The notes: a model not told the origin generated them from the letters alone. Counted from the first letter of the stretch, positions 20,400-30,922 are shown. The stretch is DNA of 64,000 nt from Streptomyces sp. SCSIO 30461 (GCF_037023745.1 NZ_CP146101.1:2162001-2226000); one strand, 5' to 3'. Program-made: numbers and translations.

Positions 20400-21029
20400 A
20401 TGCCTCTCATCCCCGAGGAGCCTCAGATTCACGAGAGCGCCCAGGGTCCCCGCGTGACACCGGCCACCGGCCGTACCGCGTCGACCCCCCGTCCCGTACC
20501 CGGTCCGCGTAACGCGGCATCCCCCCGTCCCGGGCGTCCGGGCCCCGGCCCGGCAAGGCCCGCACCGTCGGTGCCGCGCGCGCACGGATCCCCGAGCCAG
20601 GCCGCCACGGCTGCTTCGCCCCAGGCAGAGAATCGTTCCGTGCCGCAGATCCAGCTGATCCCCGCTCCGGCGGCGGGTGCGCTCGACGCCGCGGACGAGG
20701 CGGTCGACCTGCTGCTCGACTCCGGTCGTGCGCCGGCGGACGTCCTCGTGCTCACCACGGGCGAGCAGCACCCCTGGGCGGAGCACGAGCTGTCCTTCGG
20801 TGAAGGCGCCTACTGGGCCCAGCACGATGCCCGGGACGACGTCTTCTATGCGGACGCCGCCTCCGCCGACCGTGCGACTGCCCGGCCGGTGGTCGTGGTC
20901 GCCGTCAACGGCGGCACCGACGAGGAAGCAGCCCGTGCCCTGCCCACCGCCTTGGACCGCGCGGGATCGCTACTGATCGTCTGCGGTGATCCGCAACGCG
21001 TCAACGCCGTTCTCGGCGCGGGCGTCTGA
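20400..21029 (+). CDS. Conserved hypothetical protein with helicase-tail-like C-terminal domain
   Basis: A 209-residue protein: residues 1-80 are Pro/Arg/Ala-rich and probably disordered; from VPQIQLIPAP on, a compact alpha/beta domain contains ADVLVLTTGEQHPWAEHE, RPVVVVAVNGG and LLIVCGDPQRVNAVLGAGV. That second part resembles the C-terminal segment of UvrD-type superfamily I helicases but lacks Walker motifs. The relation is an impression, not a proven homology. The ATG at 20,400 follows an AT-rich GATAGATATCAT stretch, so a short or absent leader is likely. Not recognised further. Confidence 0.6.
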   Translation: MPLIPEEPQIHESAQGPRVTPATGRTASTPRPVPGPRNAASPRPGRPGPGPARPAPSVPRAHGSPSQAATAASPQAENRSVPQIQLIPAPAAGALDAADEAVDLLLDSGRAPADVLVLTTGEQHPWAEHELSFGEGAYWAQHDARDDVFYADAASADRATARPVVVVAVNGGTDEEAARALPTALDRAGSLLIVCGDPQRVNAVLGAGV

Positions 21030-21189
21030 GTCCGCGCCGCCGGGAAGCGGTGGCGCGGGCATGTCCGGCCGGCCGTGCCAGTCACGGCCGGTCGCTACGA
21101 CGTGTGCCGCGCCGAAGGCGAGAACAGCGGGAGTCCGGGAGCGGTTTCCCGAAGGCGCGGTCCGCGCCGGCGGTCGATGTTCCGTGAAC

Positions 21190-21816
21190 TCAGCGGGCGG
21201 CCGTGCGGCGGAGTATCTCCGCCGCTCCGCTGGCGGCACGCAGGGGGAGTGCCCCCGGCTTGGTCGTGCCGCCGAACGCATCGGGCGGGGACTCGGAGCT
21301 GGGCCGGCGGCCGCCGCGTCCCTCCCCGAGCACCTGCCACCCGCCGCGCGTCAGTGTGATGTACGCGCCGCAGCGCAGCCCGTGTAGCGTGCAGGCGTCA
21401 CGCAGACCCCACATCCAGGCTCCGTCCTCCTCCGTCCACCGCTCGTCGCCGTCACGGCAGTAGAGCAGCACGGCAGTGCGGGCCGGGGTACGCCGACGCA
21501 GATCGTGCGGTATCACCCGGCGCAGATGCGCCAGGAGCGCGTTGCGGAAGTCCCAGCCGTCGGCGGGTGCCGGACGCCGGGCGAACGAGGCGCTGGCGGT
21601 GAGTCTCTCCTCATGATCGAGCACGGCCACGATCGCCGTGGCCGGTGTGGGCAGGTGACGGGTGTGAAGGCCGCTGACAACCTCACGCGGGTTGCGCAGC
21701 AGGGGTATACCGGCTGCGGCCCATTCGGCGGGCTCCAGCATCCGGGCCAGACGGCTGGGTGAGTCGGCCGCACCGTTGATCGGAGCGGTTGGGGACGAGG
21801 CGAATCCGAAGGTCAC
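21190..21816 (-). CDS. Conserved hypothetical protein
   Basis: A 208-residue soluble protein with an alpha/beta pattern: EWAAAGIPLLRNPREVVSGL, AIVAVLDHEERLTASASFAR, LRRVIPHDLRRRTPARTAVLLYCRDGDERW and GAYITLTRGGWQVLG. The family is not identified; it is likely a Streptomyces-restricted protein. The GTG at 21,816 is chosen because GGGAGGA lies directly upstream; the frame extends to 21,921 through a Cys-containing but less plausible segment. It faces the 20,400 gene and lies just downstream of recQ on the same strand, with a 207-base gap. Confidence 0.65.
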   Translation of the reverse strand: MTFGFASSPTAPINGAADSPSRLARMLEPAEWAAAGIPLLRNPREVVSGLHTRHLPTPATAIVAVLDHEERLTASASFARRPAPADGWDFRNALLAHLRRVIPHDLRRRTPARTAVLLYCRDGDERWTEEDGAWMWGLRDACTLHGLRCGAYITLTRGGWQVLGEGRGGRRPSSESPPDAFGGTTKPGALPLRAASGAAEILRRTAAR

Positions 21817-22023
21817 GTTCCTCCCTTCGCATACGCGCGCACAGAGCGGGCAGGGTTCGGTGGGACGCGCCACGACACAACCCATCCGGACCACGAACGG
21901 GCCGCGCGGGGACGATCCCAATTCTTCCTGGCCTACGGGCGAGCGGCAACGAGCAATTGAGCCCGCTGACTGGAATAGACGGGTATGACGCTCATATCCT
22001 TCGCTTGCCCAGACCGGGCCCCC

Positions 22024-24195
22024 TCATGCGGATATGGCGAGTACCAGTGGAAACACTCCTGCGGCTCCCGCTCGGCGCAGCGACCGCGCGGCGACCGCGA
22101 GGGTCCAGCCGCTGTCCGAGAGATCGTCGACAAGCAGCACCGGCCCACCTGCCGATGCGAGCGCTGCGGCCAGTGGCTGAGGCACGGTCAGCGCGTCGTG
22201 CAGGCCCCTGACGCGCTGGGCGCTGTTGGTGCGTGAGACGGGCTTCTCCTCGGAACCGGCGGCGTATTCGACCGTGCCGAGCAGCGGCATCCGACCGACC
22301 TCCGCGACTCGGGCGCCGAGAGAACCGACCAGCACGGGTTTGCTGCGGGAGGCGACCGTGACCACGCCGACCGGACGAGGCGGAGCGTCCTGAGCGCCCG
22401 AGGACCAACCCCCCGGACCCTTGGCCCAGTCCGCGAGCACGGACACCACCGCGTTCAGCACATCGTCCGGCACCGGACCGTCCGGAGCCTGGGACGCGAG
22501 CATCGGCCGGAGCCGATTGCCCCAGCCGATGTCCGACAGGCGTCCCAGTGCCCGCCCGGCGAAGGCCTGTTCTCCGGCAGGGATGCGTCCCTTCAGGTCC
22601 ACTCCCACAGCGGTCAGTCCCGTCGGCCACATCCGGCGTGGCTCCAGCGCCGCACCAGGGCGGCCCAACTCCCCACGCGCCGCCTGCAGTGCCGCGTCGG
22701 ACACGCAGACGTCGAAACGGGCCCCGGCGCAGTTGTCACAGCGTCCGCACGGTGCCGCCTGCTCGTCGTCGAGCTGCCTGCGGAGGAACTCCATCCGGCA
22801 GCCCACCCCCGACACGTAGTCCCGCATCGCCTGTTGCTCGGCCTCCCGCTGCCGGGACACCCACGCGTACCGCTCGGCGTCGTACTCCCACGGCTGCCCC
22901 GTCGAAGTCCAGCCGCCCTTCACCCGATGCACCGCGCCGTCCACATCGAGGACCTTGAGCATGGTCTCCAGACGCGTGCGCCGCAGCTCGACCATGGGTT
23001 CGAGCGCGGGCAGCGACAGCGGCCGGCCCGCCTGCGCCAGCACATCCAGGGTCCGGCGCACGAGCTCTTCGGGCGGGAACGCCACGGACGCGAAGTACTG
23101 CCAGATCGCCTCGTCCTCCTTCCCCGGCAGGAGCAGCACCTCCGCGTGCTCCACACCTCGACCGGCCCGGCCCACCTGCTGGTAGTAGGCGATGGGAGAG
23201 GAGGGGGAACCGAGATGGACCACGAATCCCAGGTCGGGTTTGTCGAAGCCCATGCCCAGCGCCGAGGTGGCGACCAAGGCCTTCACCCGGTTGGCGAGCA
23301 GGTCGTCCTCGGCCTGCTGCCGGTCCGCGTTCTCCGTGCGCCCCGTGTAGGACGCCACGGCGTGTCCGCAGTGCCGCAGATAGGCCGTCACCTCCTCGGC
23401 CGCCGCGACCGTCAGCGTGTAGATGATCCCCGACCCCGGAAGCTCATCGATGTGGTCCGCCAGCCACGCCAGGCGGTGGGCGGCGTCGGGAAGCTGGAGC
23501 ACACTCAGGCTGAGGCTCTCCCGGTCCAGCGGTCCGCGCAGCACAAGCGCGTCCGTGCCCACACCCGTGCCCAGTTGGTCGGCGACATCGGCGGTGACCC
23601 GGGCGTTGGCCGTCGCGGTGGTGGCGAGCACCGGAACACCCGGTGGCAGGTCTGCGAGCATGGTGCGCAGACGGCGGTAGTCGGGCCGGAAGTCATGGCC
23701 CCAGTCGGAGACGCAGTGCGCCTCGTCCACGACGAGCAGTCCGGTGCCGGCCGCGAGTCCGGGGAGGATCTGCTCCCGGAAGTCCACGGAATTGAGCCGC
23801 TCCGGACTGACCAGCAGCACGTCGACCGCCCCGGATGCGATCTCATCCTGGATCTCTTTCCATTCTTCCTGGTTTGACGAGTTGATGGTCCGGGCGGTGA
23901 TGCCCGCGCGGACCGCGGCCTCCACCTGGTTGCGCATGAGCGCGAGCAGCGGCGAGATGATCACCGTCGGACCGGCGCCTCGCTCACGCAGCAGCGAAGT
24001 CGCGACGAAGTACACGGCGGACTTGCCCCAGCCGGTGCGCTGCACCACGAGTGCCCTGCGTTTGTCGGCGACGAGTGCCTCGATCGCCCGCCACTGGTCC
24101 TCGCGGAGCCTCGCGGCACCGGTGGCGTCCCCGACGAGACGGGCCAGGACGGAGTCCGCCGAGGCCCTGAGATCTGCGCGGTCTGCGTTGGTCAT
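22024..24195 (-). CDS. recQ: RecQ-family DNA helicase with C-terminal phosphoribosyltransferase-like domain
   Basis: 3'-5' helicase for replication and recombination intermediates. The 723-residue protein has motif 0/I ([13 protein letters not shown] ... [10 protein letters not shown]), DEAH in [19 protein letters not shown], motif [13 protein letters not shown], and the RecQ zinc cysteines (CRMEF ... CGRCDNC near residue 455-480). From about residue 520 a second domain ends in [27 protein letters not shown], a phosphoribosyltransferase PRPP-loop pattern (hhhVDDxxxSG). Such RecQ-PRT fusions occur in actinobacteria; the role of the PRT part is unknown. The ATG at 24,195 is the best start. A DnaA-box pair lies 51-70 bases upstream. 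Confidence 0.92.
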   Translation of the reverse strand: MTNADRADLRASADSVLARLVGDATGAARLREDQWRAIEALVADKRRALVVQRTGWGKSAVYFVATSLLRERGAGPTVIISPLLALMRNQVEAAVRAGITARTINSSNQEEWKEIQDEIASGAVDVLLVSPERLNSVDFREQILPGLAAGTGLLVVDEAHCVSDWGHDFRPDYRRLRTMLADLPPGVPVLATTATANARVTADVADQLGTGVGTDALVLRGPLDRESLSLSVLQLPDAAHRLAWLADHIDELPGSGIIYTLTVAAAEEVTAYLRHCGHAVASYTGRTENADRQQAEDDLLANRVKALVATSALGMGFDKPDLGFVVHLGSPSSPIAYYQQVGRAGRGVEHAEVLLLPGKEDEAIWQYFASVAFPPEELVRRTLDVLAQAGRPLSLPALEPMVELRRTRLETMLKVLDVDGAVHRVKGGWTSTGQPWEYDAERYAWVSRQREAEQQAMRDYVSGVGCRMEFLRRQLDDEQAAPCGRCDNCAGARFDVCVSDAALQAARGELGRPGAALEPRRMWPTGLTAVGVDLKGRIPAGEQAFAGRALGRLSDIGWGNRLRPMLASQAPDGPVPDDVLNAVVSVLADWAKGPGGWSSGAQDAPPRPVGVVTVASRSKPVLVGSLGARVAEVGRMPLLGTVEYAAGSEEKPVSRTNSAQRVRGLHDALTVPQPLAAALASAGGPVLLVDDLSDSGWTLAVAARSLRRAGAAGVFPLVLAISA

Positions 24196-24245
24196 GTACC
24201 CATGCAACCCGATGGCACCGACATCGCGCGAACGAGGCGCCGACC

Positions 24246-24265
24246 TGTGGACAACGTTATCCACA
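24246..24265. promoter_or_regulatory. Two inverted DnaA boxes between recQ and DUF4192 gene
   Basis: TGTGGACAA at 24,246-24,254 is the reverse complement of TTGTCCACA, the preferred Streptomyces DnaA box. TTATCCACA at 24,257-24,265 is the E. coli-type perfect box, two bases away in the opposite orientation. The pair is within the 109-base divergent promoter region. Sequence match is exact; DnaA binding is inferred. Confidence 0.75.
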
Positions 24266-24304
24266 AGGCTGGCGGCGAGGGCTTGATCACGGGACCGTCA
24301 AGGC

Positions 24305-25741
24305 ATGCGAGAAACCAACGAACCGAACCGGCCCGCGTCCGACGACGCTCAGGGCCCTGCCGACGATCATCCCGTCACCCTGCGGGGGCCCGCCGAGCTT
24401 GTCGACGCCCTCCCGTATCTGATGGGTTTTCACCCGACGAACTCCGTGGTCATGGTGGCGCTGCACGGCAGCCCCGGACGCTTCGGGGGGAGGCTCAGAG
24501 TGGGGATCCCCGCCTCTCGGGACGAGTGGCCGCCGATGGCGGATCAGGTTGCCGAATGCCTGGTCGACGCGTGTCGGCAGCGCAAGGCGAAGCCGGACGG
24601 CATCATCGTCTTCCTCTGCCGGGACCCGTCGGCAGGGCAGACGGGCCGTGAGGTGATGGAGGAGCTCCGGCCGTTCGCGCAGCGGCTGCGGACCGCCTGC
24701 GGTTCGCACGACGTGCCGGTGTACGAGGCCCTGTGCCTCTCCGACGGCCGTTTCTGGTCCTACTGCTGCCCCGACGTCCGCTGCTGTCCGGTGGAGGGGA
24801 CGGTCGTGTCGATGCCGGGCACGTCCGTGATGGCCGCGGCCGCCGCCTATGTGGGCATCCGGGTGAGAGGCTCGCTGAAGGACCTGGAGGCGCGGCTCGA
24901 ACCGCTGCGGACATCCGTGGCGGCCGAGCAGGGACTGGCTCTGGACAGTGCCGCATCGGCGCTGCTGGCCGGAATCGCTCAGCAAGGATCCAGGGAGCGG
25001 GTCCGCGCGGAGACCCTGCGGCTGGCAAGGACACTGATGGAGCGGTTTGCGGCTCAGCCCTCCGCGCGGACCTCATGGATCGAAGCCGACGCACACGACG
25101 ACAAGCTGATCACGCACGATGAGGCCGCTTCGGTGGTACTCGGGCTCCAGGACCGGGAGACCCGTGACAGGGCCGCCGGCTGGATGGAAGGGCCGGAGGC
25201 CGACCACGCCCTGCGTCTGTGGCGGGCGCTCTCCCGCCGCTGCGTCGGAGCGTACGGGGAGTATGGCGCGGTGCCGCTGGCCTTGGCGGGCTGGGTGGCG
25301 TGGTCGACCGGCGACGAACCCGCGGCGAGGGTCGCGCTCGGTCTCTCGCTGCGCGCGGATCCGGACTATCTCTTCGCCCGGCTGCTCCACCAGGCGTGCA
25401 ACGACGGACTGGATCCGGAAGAGCTGCGCCGTTGTCTGCGCGAGCACGCGGATCCGGATGCGGACGACGCGGGGGAGGCGGGGCCCGCGCACACGGCCTC
25501 GGAGGCTGAGGCAGGTGAGCCGGGGCCCGCGCGATCGAGGACCTCGGTGCGGAAGACCGGGCGGAGGGGAGAAGGCCGCGGGAATCCCGCGACACCTGGT
25601 GCGGTCGAGGGGACTCGGCGGCGCTCCGCACCTGCCTCTCGGGAGGGGGCTGAGCGCCGTGACCGGAGAGGCGTTCCCGTCCGAGGCAGTCGGAGGGGCT
25701 CCGGTATCGAACCCGGTGGCGACCGAGAGCGGAGCTCTTGA
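24305..25741 (+). CDS. DUF4192 domain protein
   Basis: A 478-residue actinobacterial protein. DUF4192 signature at the start: VTLRGPAELVDALPYLMGFHPTNSVV, then IIVFLCRD, VYEALCLSDGRFWSYCCPD with paired cysteines (CCP ... RCCP near residues 158-165), and EDLRR-type C-terminal helices up to about residue 395. The last 80 residues are Arg/Gly/Glu-rich and low complexity. No function is known for the family. It is divergent from recQ, sharing the DnaA-box intergenic region, and its 3' end lies 68 bases before the Nudix gene. Confidence 0.85.
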   Translation: MRETNEPNRPASDDAQGPADDHPVTLRGPAELVDALPYLMGFHPTNSVVMVALHGSPGRFGGRLRVGIPASRDEWPPMADQVAECLVDACRQRKAKPDGIIVFLCRDPSAGQTGREVMEELRPFAQRLRTACGSHDVPVYEALCLSDGRFWSYCCPDVRCCPVEGTVVSMPGTSVMAAAAAYVGIRVRGSLKDLEARLEPLRTSVAAEQGLALDSAASALLAGIAQQGSRERVRAETLRLARTLMERFAAQPSARTSWIEADAHDDKLITHDEAASVVLGLQDRETRDRAAGWMEGPEADHALRLWRALSRRCVGAYGEYGAVPLALAGWVAWSTGDEPAARVALGLSLRADPDYLFARLLHQACNDGLDPEELRRCLREHADPDADDAGEAGPAHTASEAEAGEPGPARSRTSVRKTGRRGEGRGNPATPGAVEGTRRRSAPASREGAERRDRRGVPVRGSRRGSGIEPGGDRERSS

Positions 25742-25780
25742 GAAGGAGTGCGCGGATCCGGATCACGAAGGGAGTGTTTA

Positions 25781-25802
25781 TCGTCAGGAAGACGACTATG
25801 AT
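25781..25802 (+). promoter_or_regulatory. Inverted repeat overlapping the -10 of the Nudix/NrtR-like gene
   Basis: TCGTC at 25,781-25,785 and GACGA at 25,791-25,795 form a perfect inverted repeat with a five-base spacer, immediately before the -10-like TATGAT at 25,797-25,802, which is six bases from the ATG. The flanks TTA and CTA make it resemble known NrtR operators, which also pair GTC with GAC. Autoregulation is inferred. Confidence 0.5.
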
Positions 25803-25808
25803 CGCGGC

Positions 25809-26570
25809 ATGCCACCCTACGACCCGTCGGCTTTCCCGCCGTTTGCCGTCACCGTCGACCTGGTCGTGCTCACCGTACGCCGCCATGCCCTCTGCGCACT
25901 GGTGGTGCGCCGCGGAGAGTCGCCGTTCCAGGGGCGCTGGGCGCTGCCCGGAGGGTTCGTACGGGCCGATGAGGACCTCTCTGCCGCAGCCGCGCGGGAG
26001 CTCGTCGAGGAGACCGGGCTGTGTGTCCACGATCCCGGTTCGCCGGACGCGGGCAATGGCGCGCACCTCGAGCAACTGGCCACCTACGGAGACCCGAAGC
26101 GCGACCCCCGCATGAGGGTGGTGAGCGTGGCCCATCTCGCGCTGTCACCGGATCTCCCCGCGCCCCGGGCGGGCGGTGACGCGAACAGCGCGCGCTGGGC
26201 GCCCGTCGAGACGTTGCTGAACCCGGAGGACGGCGGACGCGGGGACGAGCCCTCCGCCCAGCTGGCCTTCGACCACGATCGGATCCTCGCGGACGGTGTC
26301 GAGCGGGCCAGGTCCAAGATCGAGTACTCCTCGCTGGCCACGGCGTTCTGCCCGCCCGAGTTCACGGTGGGTGAGCTGCGGCGCGTGTACGAGGCGGTGT
26401 GGGGAGTCGCGCTGGATCCACGGAACTTCCACCGCAAGGTGACGGGCACTCCGGGCTTCCTGGTCCCTGCCGGCGGGACCACGACCCGTCAGGGCGGGCG
26501 TCCCGCGCAGTTGTTCCGGGCAGGCGGGGCGACTCTGCTGAACCCGCCCATGCTGCGGCCCGAGGTTTGA
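25809..26570 (+). CDS. Nudix hydrolase with C-terminal winged helix (NrtR-like)
   Basis: A 253-residue protein with a complete Nudix box (GFVRADEDLSAAAARELVEETG, residues about 49-70) and a C-terminal winged-helix region (FTVGELRRVYEAVWG ... NFHRKVTGTPGFLVP). This domain order defines NrtR regulators of NAD or ADP-ribose metabolism; many NrtR have a degenerate Nudix box, whereas this one keeps all Nudix residues, so it could hydrolyse ADP-ribose and/or bind DNA. The ATG at 25,809 sits six bases after TATGAT, arguing for a leaderless mRNA; the frame is open further upstream but overlaps the DUF4192 gene. An inverted repeat covers its promoter. Confidence 0.88.
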   Translation: MPPYDPSAFPPFAVTVDLVVLTVRRHALCALVVRRGESPFQGRWALPGGFVRADEDLSAAAARELVEETGLCVHDPGSPDAGNGAHLEQLATYGDPKRDPRMRVVSVAHLALSPDLPAPRAGGDANSARWAPVETLLNPEDGGRGDEPSAQLAFDHDRILADGVERARSKIEYSSLATAFCPPEFTVGELRRVYEAVWGVALDPRNFHRKVTGTPGFLVPAGGTTTRQGGRPAQLFRAGGATLLNPPMLRPEV

Positions 26571-26934
26571 ATCGGCGCCTCGGGGAGTGCGCGCGCTCGG
26601 CGGGCTTCGTCGCGGCGTCCTGGGGCCGCCGTACGGGATCGTGGACCCCGTCTTGAGGGCGGCTCCGGTCCGAGCCGACGGATTGTGGCCCAGGAGGGGA
26701 AGAACTCCGGCGGTTCCTGCTTCGGTTGAGGCGCCCGAATCCCTCCGCCGCCTCTCCCTGGCATCCTTGTCGGAGCCGCATCGCCAGGGCATCGGTCTTC
26801 GGTAACTCCGCCTTGTCTCAATGAAGTTGTCGCGCTGCTGTGAGGGGACGGCGCGGTCTGGAGGTGCGGTGCGCCGTGCAACTACCCCATGTGTGACCGT
26901 TTATTCCTGATAAGTCGTCAATTGCGGCGAGGGC
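26571..26934. other. Intergenic region upstream of whiH, no gene seen
   Basis: The 435-base gap before whiH holds no supported coding frame. Its last 125 bases are noticeably richer in A and T (around TTTATTCCTGATAAGTCG at 26,900-26,917) and contain the palindrome and sigma-WhiG-like promoter listed separately. Confidence 0.5.
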
Positions 26935-26944
26935 GGTGATCACC
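26935..26944. promoter_or_regulatory. Palindrome GGTGATCACC, candidate WhiH operator
   Basis: Perfect 10-base palindrome 26 bases upstream of the putative whiH -35 element. FadR-subfamily GntR regulators bind GT-N-AC type palindromes, and whiH is thought to be autoregulated in S. coelicolor, so an autoregulatory role is plausible. No experimental support in the sequence. Confidence 0.4.
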
Positions 26945-26969
26945 CTTTCGTGTGCTTTTCACCAAAGAC

Positions 26970-26998
26970 CTCAAGGGCTGCTCGGGGCGCGCCGACAA
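26970..26998 (+). promoter_or_regulatory. Sigma-WhiG-type promoter of whiH
   Basis: CTCAA at 26,970-26,974 and GCCGACAA at 26,991-26,998, separated by 16 bases, resemble the WhiG sigma consensus TAAA-N15/16-GCCGATAA with one mismatch in each element. whiH is a known WhiG target. The expected start point falls at or just before the GTG at 27,006, so the message may be leaderless. Confidence 0.7.
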
Positions 26999-27005
26999 AG
27001 GATGC

Positions 27006-27908
27006 GTGAGTACCCTTGCGCACACCATGATGACCGCCGCCCGCCCCGCCGAGTCCGGCCTCGTCGGCCCGGGCGAACTCGGCCGATACCCCTACCCGGA
27101 CGCTCCGGGTGTCGACCGCCCCGACCGTGTCGGGCCCCCAGCAGCCTGGGACACTCCGGAAGCCGAACTGGGCCGCGCGGTCGGGCGCCGCGCGACGGGC
27201 AGCCGGGGTCGTGGGCTCCATGGCCAACTCGTCCAGCAGCTCGGCCAGATGATCGTCTCCGGGGATCTCGGTGCAGACCGCCCCCTCGTTCCCGAGGAGA
27301 TCGGTCAGCGCTTCGAGGTCTCCAGGACCGTCGTCCGGGAGTCGCTCCGGGTCCTGGAGGCCAAGGGCCTCGTCAGCGCCCGCCCCAACGTCGGAACCCG
27401 TGTCCGTCCGGTGAGCGACTGGAACCTCCTGGATCCCGACATCATCGAGTGGCGCGCCTTCGGTCCGCAGCGTGACGATCAGCGCCGTGAGCTCACCGAG
27501 CTCCGCTGGACCATCGAACCGCTCGCCGCCCGTCTCGCCGCCGGTCACGGGAGGGAGGACGTGCAGCAGCGTCTCGCCGACATGGTCGAGATCATGAACC
27601 ACGCGCTCACTCAGGGTGACGGCATCACCTTCACCCGAGCCGATGCCGAGTTCCACTCCCTGCTGATCCAGGTCGCCGGCAACCGCATGCTGGAGCACCT
27701 GTCCGGCATCGTCTCGTCGGCGCTCCAGGTGTCGGGTGGCCCCGCCGCCGGGTGTGACCGCCCCTCCGAGGCGTCGCTGGCCCATCACGCCCGGATCGTC
27801 GACGCGCTCGCCGCAGGCGATGCGAACGGCGCCGAGGCGGCCATGCGTCAACTCCTCACCGTCCACCCGGAGGTGGACCGGGTCGTGCCTGCCCCGCGCG
27901 AGCACTGA
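27006..27908 (+). CDS. whiH: Sporulation regulator WhiH (GntR/FadR family)
   Basis: WhiH controls sporulation septation in aerial hyphae. The 300-residue protein has a variable N-terminus, a GntR winged helix (LVQQLGQMIVSGDLG ... VPEEIGQRFEVSRTVVRESLRVLEAKGLV, about residues 62-120) and an FCD ligand-binding domain with the usual acidic/His metal ligands (DAEFHSLLIQVAGN, HHARIVDAL). Position immediately upstream of hrdB matches S. coelicolor whiH. GTG at 27,006 is chosen from the homologous start VSTLAHTMMTAA; AAAGGA precedes it, but may lie outside the transcript if the WhiG-type promoter is used. Confidence 0.9.
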   Translation: MSTLAHTMMTAARPAESGLVGPGELGRYPYPDAPGVDRPDRVGPPAAWDTPEAELGRAVGRRATGSRGRGLHGQLVQQLGQMIVSGDLGADRPLVPEEIGQRFEVSRTVVRESLRVLEAKGLVSARPNVGTRVRPVSDWNLLDPDIIEWRAFGPQRDDQRRELTELRWTIEPLAARLAAGHGREDVQQRLADMVEIMNHALTQGDGITFTRADAEFHSLLIQVAGNRMLEHLSGIVSSALQVSGGPAAGCDRPSEASLAHHARIVDALAAGDANGAEAAMRQLLTVHPEVDRVVPAPREH

Positions 27909-27939
27909 CCGCCGATCCGGCTGGGGCGACGGACGCCCC

Positions 27940-27977
27940 ATCGTGTGTCGCCGGGCCTTCGGGTCCGGCGACACGAT
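27940..27977 (+). terminator. Hairpin downstream of whiH
   Basis: ATCGTGTGTCGCCGG pairs with CCGGCGACACGAT (two-base bulge) with a short GGCC-containing loop, 32 bases after the whiH stop. No T tract. Confidence 0.65.
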
Positions 27978-28399
27978 CGTAGGCTTCGCGTCCGTGCGCC
28001 GTGACCGGCGTGGAACCGGCGCGATTCGCCGGAACGGCCGGAAGTGATCGCCCCGAGAGGGCGTCCGGGGTTTCCGGCACCGGCTGCGGGGAAGTGGGGG
28101 AAGGTGGCGGTAGCCGCGTGCGATACGGATGAGGCTATTGCCGGGCAACACCCCTTTTAGTCGTTTTGTCGCAAATGGGGTGTGACTCGGGCCACGCGTA
28201 ATGGGCGTAACGCTCATCGAAACAGTGCGATGACCTAAGAGGTGACAGCCGAGGAGGGAATGCAGGCGCCGTTCATGGCGCTGTCGTCTCCCTGAGGCTC
28301 AGCCCGCGCCGCCGGTGCATCCCCAACCGGTGGTCGTCGGCTCCGGCCCGAACATGGGCGGGGCCGGAAGCCGTTTTCCATCGTTCCGAGAGGTTGTTC
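27978..28399 (+). other. hrdB upstream region
   Basis: There are 422 bases between the whiH terminator and hrdB with no supported gene. An A/T-richer patch at about 28,150-28,230 (CCCTTTTAGTCGTTTTGTCG, later GCGTAACGCTCATCG) is the probable promoter zone, but I could not fix a -35/-10 pair with confidence. A frame starting TTG at 28,394 merely extends hrdB. Confidence 0.45.
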
Positions 28400-29953
<1,554 letters not shown>

Positions 29954-29961
29954 TAGCCAGA

Positions 29962-30017
29962 CATGCCCGAAGGGCCCGGCTTCCCCGAGACCACGGGGAC
30001 CGGGCCCTTCGGGCATG
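29962..30017 (+). terminator. Strong hairpin terminator of hrdB
   Basis: CATGCCCGAAGGGCCCGG at 29,962-29,979 is perfectly complementary to 30,000-30,017 (18 base pairs), with a smaller CCCCG/CGGGG stem inside the loop. It begins eight bases after the hrdB stop. Confidence 0.9.
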
Positions 30018-30091
30018 GCGCAAAGAGTGCGGGCCCTCGCGGGGTGTCTGACTCTGGGTGGACGGAGAACACCGGAGAGTCAGGAGACGGT

Positions 30092-30922
30092 ATGCGCCGC
30101 CCATTCGCCCGAGCACTGACAGCAGCCCTGGCCCTCGCGGCGGCAACGGTCCTGATGCCGCTCGGTCACCCCTCCACGGTGGCTGCCGACAGTGTGATCA
30201 TCGGTGGCAAACCGGCGCGGTCCGTTGACAGCCCGTGGGTCGTCGCCCTGTCCAGCCGTAGCCTGTTCGGAGGTACGCGGGCCGGTCAGTTCTGTGGCGG
30301 CGCCCTCGTCGCGCCCACGAAGGTGCTCACGGCGGCCCACTGCCTCAGCCGGGATGTGCTGGGTGCTCCCGTCGAGCAGATCCGGGACCTCCGTGTCATC
30401 ACGGGCCGGGAGAACCTCCTCGGGACGGGCGGGCAGGAGGTCGCCGTCCGGGAAGTGCGGATCGCCCCGGGCTACGACCCGAAGACCAACACCTATGACA
30501 TGGCTGTGGTGACGTTGGCCAAGGCCCTGCCGGCGGCGCATGTGATCAGGCCGGCCAAGGCGGGCGACGCCGCGTACACGGTCGGTGGCTCCGCGTCGGT
30601 CTACGGCTGGGGCGACACGACCGGAGCGGGCAGTTACGCGATCGAGCTGCGGTCCGCGCCGGTTCGCGTCCTGGCGGACGAGGCATGCGCGAAGGCGTAC
30701 CCCGGCGTCCCGATCGGGCGCTATGAGCCCGTGACGATGGTGTGCGCGGGGGACGCGAACGGCGGTCACGACGCGTGCCAGGGCGACAGCGGAGGGCCTC
30801 TTGTGGCGAACGGCCTTCTCATCGGGCTGGTGTCGTGGGGAAGCGGCTGCGGCAGGGCGGACAGCCCCGGTGTCTACACCCGGGTATCCGCGGTCATGCC
30901 GTCAGTGGCCGATCGGCTGTGA
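30092..30922 (+). CDS. Secreted trypsin-like serine protease
   Basis: S1 (chymotrypsin-fold) peptidase exported by a Sec/Tat-type signal peptide: RR at residues 2-3, a hydrophobic core [13 protein letters not shown] and a probable cleavage near TVAADS. The mature form starts close to IIGGKPARS, the usual activation-type N-terminus. The catalytic triad is complete: His in LTAAHC, Asp in YDMAVV, Ser in [10 protein letters not shown]; six cysteines could form disulfides. 276 residues. The ATG at 30,092 has AGGAGA upstream; earlier in-frame codons lie in the hrdB terminator. Confidence 0.93.
   Translation: MRRPFARALTAALALAAATVLMPLGHPSTVAADSVIIGGKPARSVDSPWVVALSSRSLFGGTRAGQFCGGALVAPTKVLTAAHCLSRDVLGAPVEQIRDLRVITGRENLLGTGGQEVAVREVRIAPGYDPKTNTYDMAVVTLAKALPAAHVIRPAKAGDAAYTVGGSASVYGWGDTTGAGSYAIELRSAPVRVLADEACAKAYPGVPIGRYEPVTMVCAGDANGGHDACQGDSGGPLVANGLLIGLVSWGSGCGRADSPGVYTRVSAVMPSVADRL

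Noticed and set aside
28257..28285. SigR-type promoter (GGAAT-N18-GTT) upstream of hrdB
   Set aside because: GGAAT is present at 28,257-28,261 but no GTT occurs at the required distance, so it is not a convincing match.
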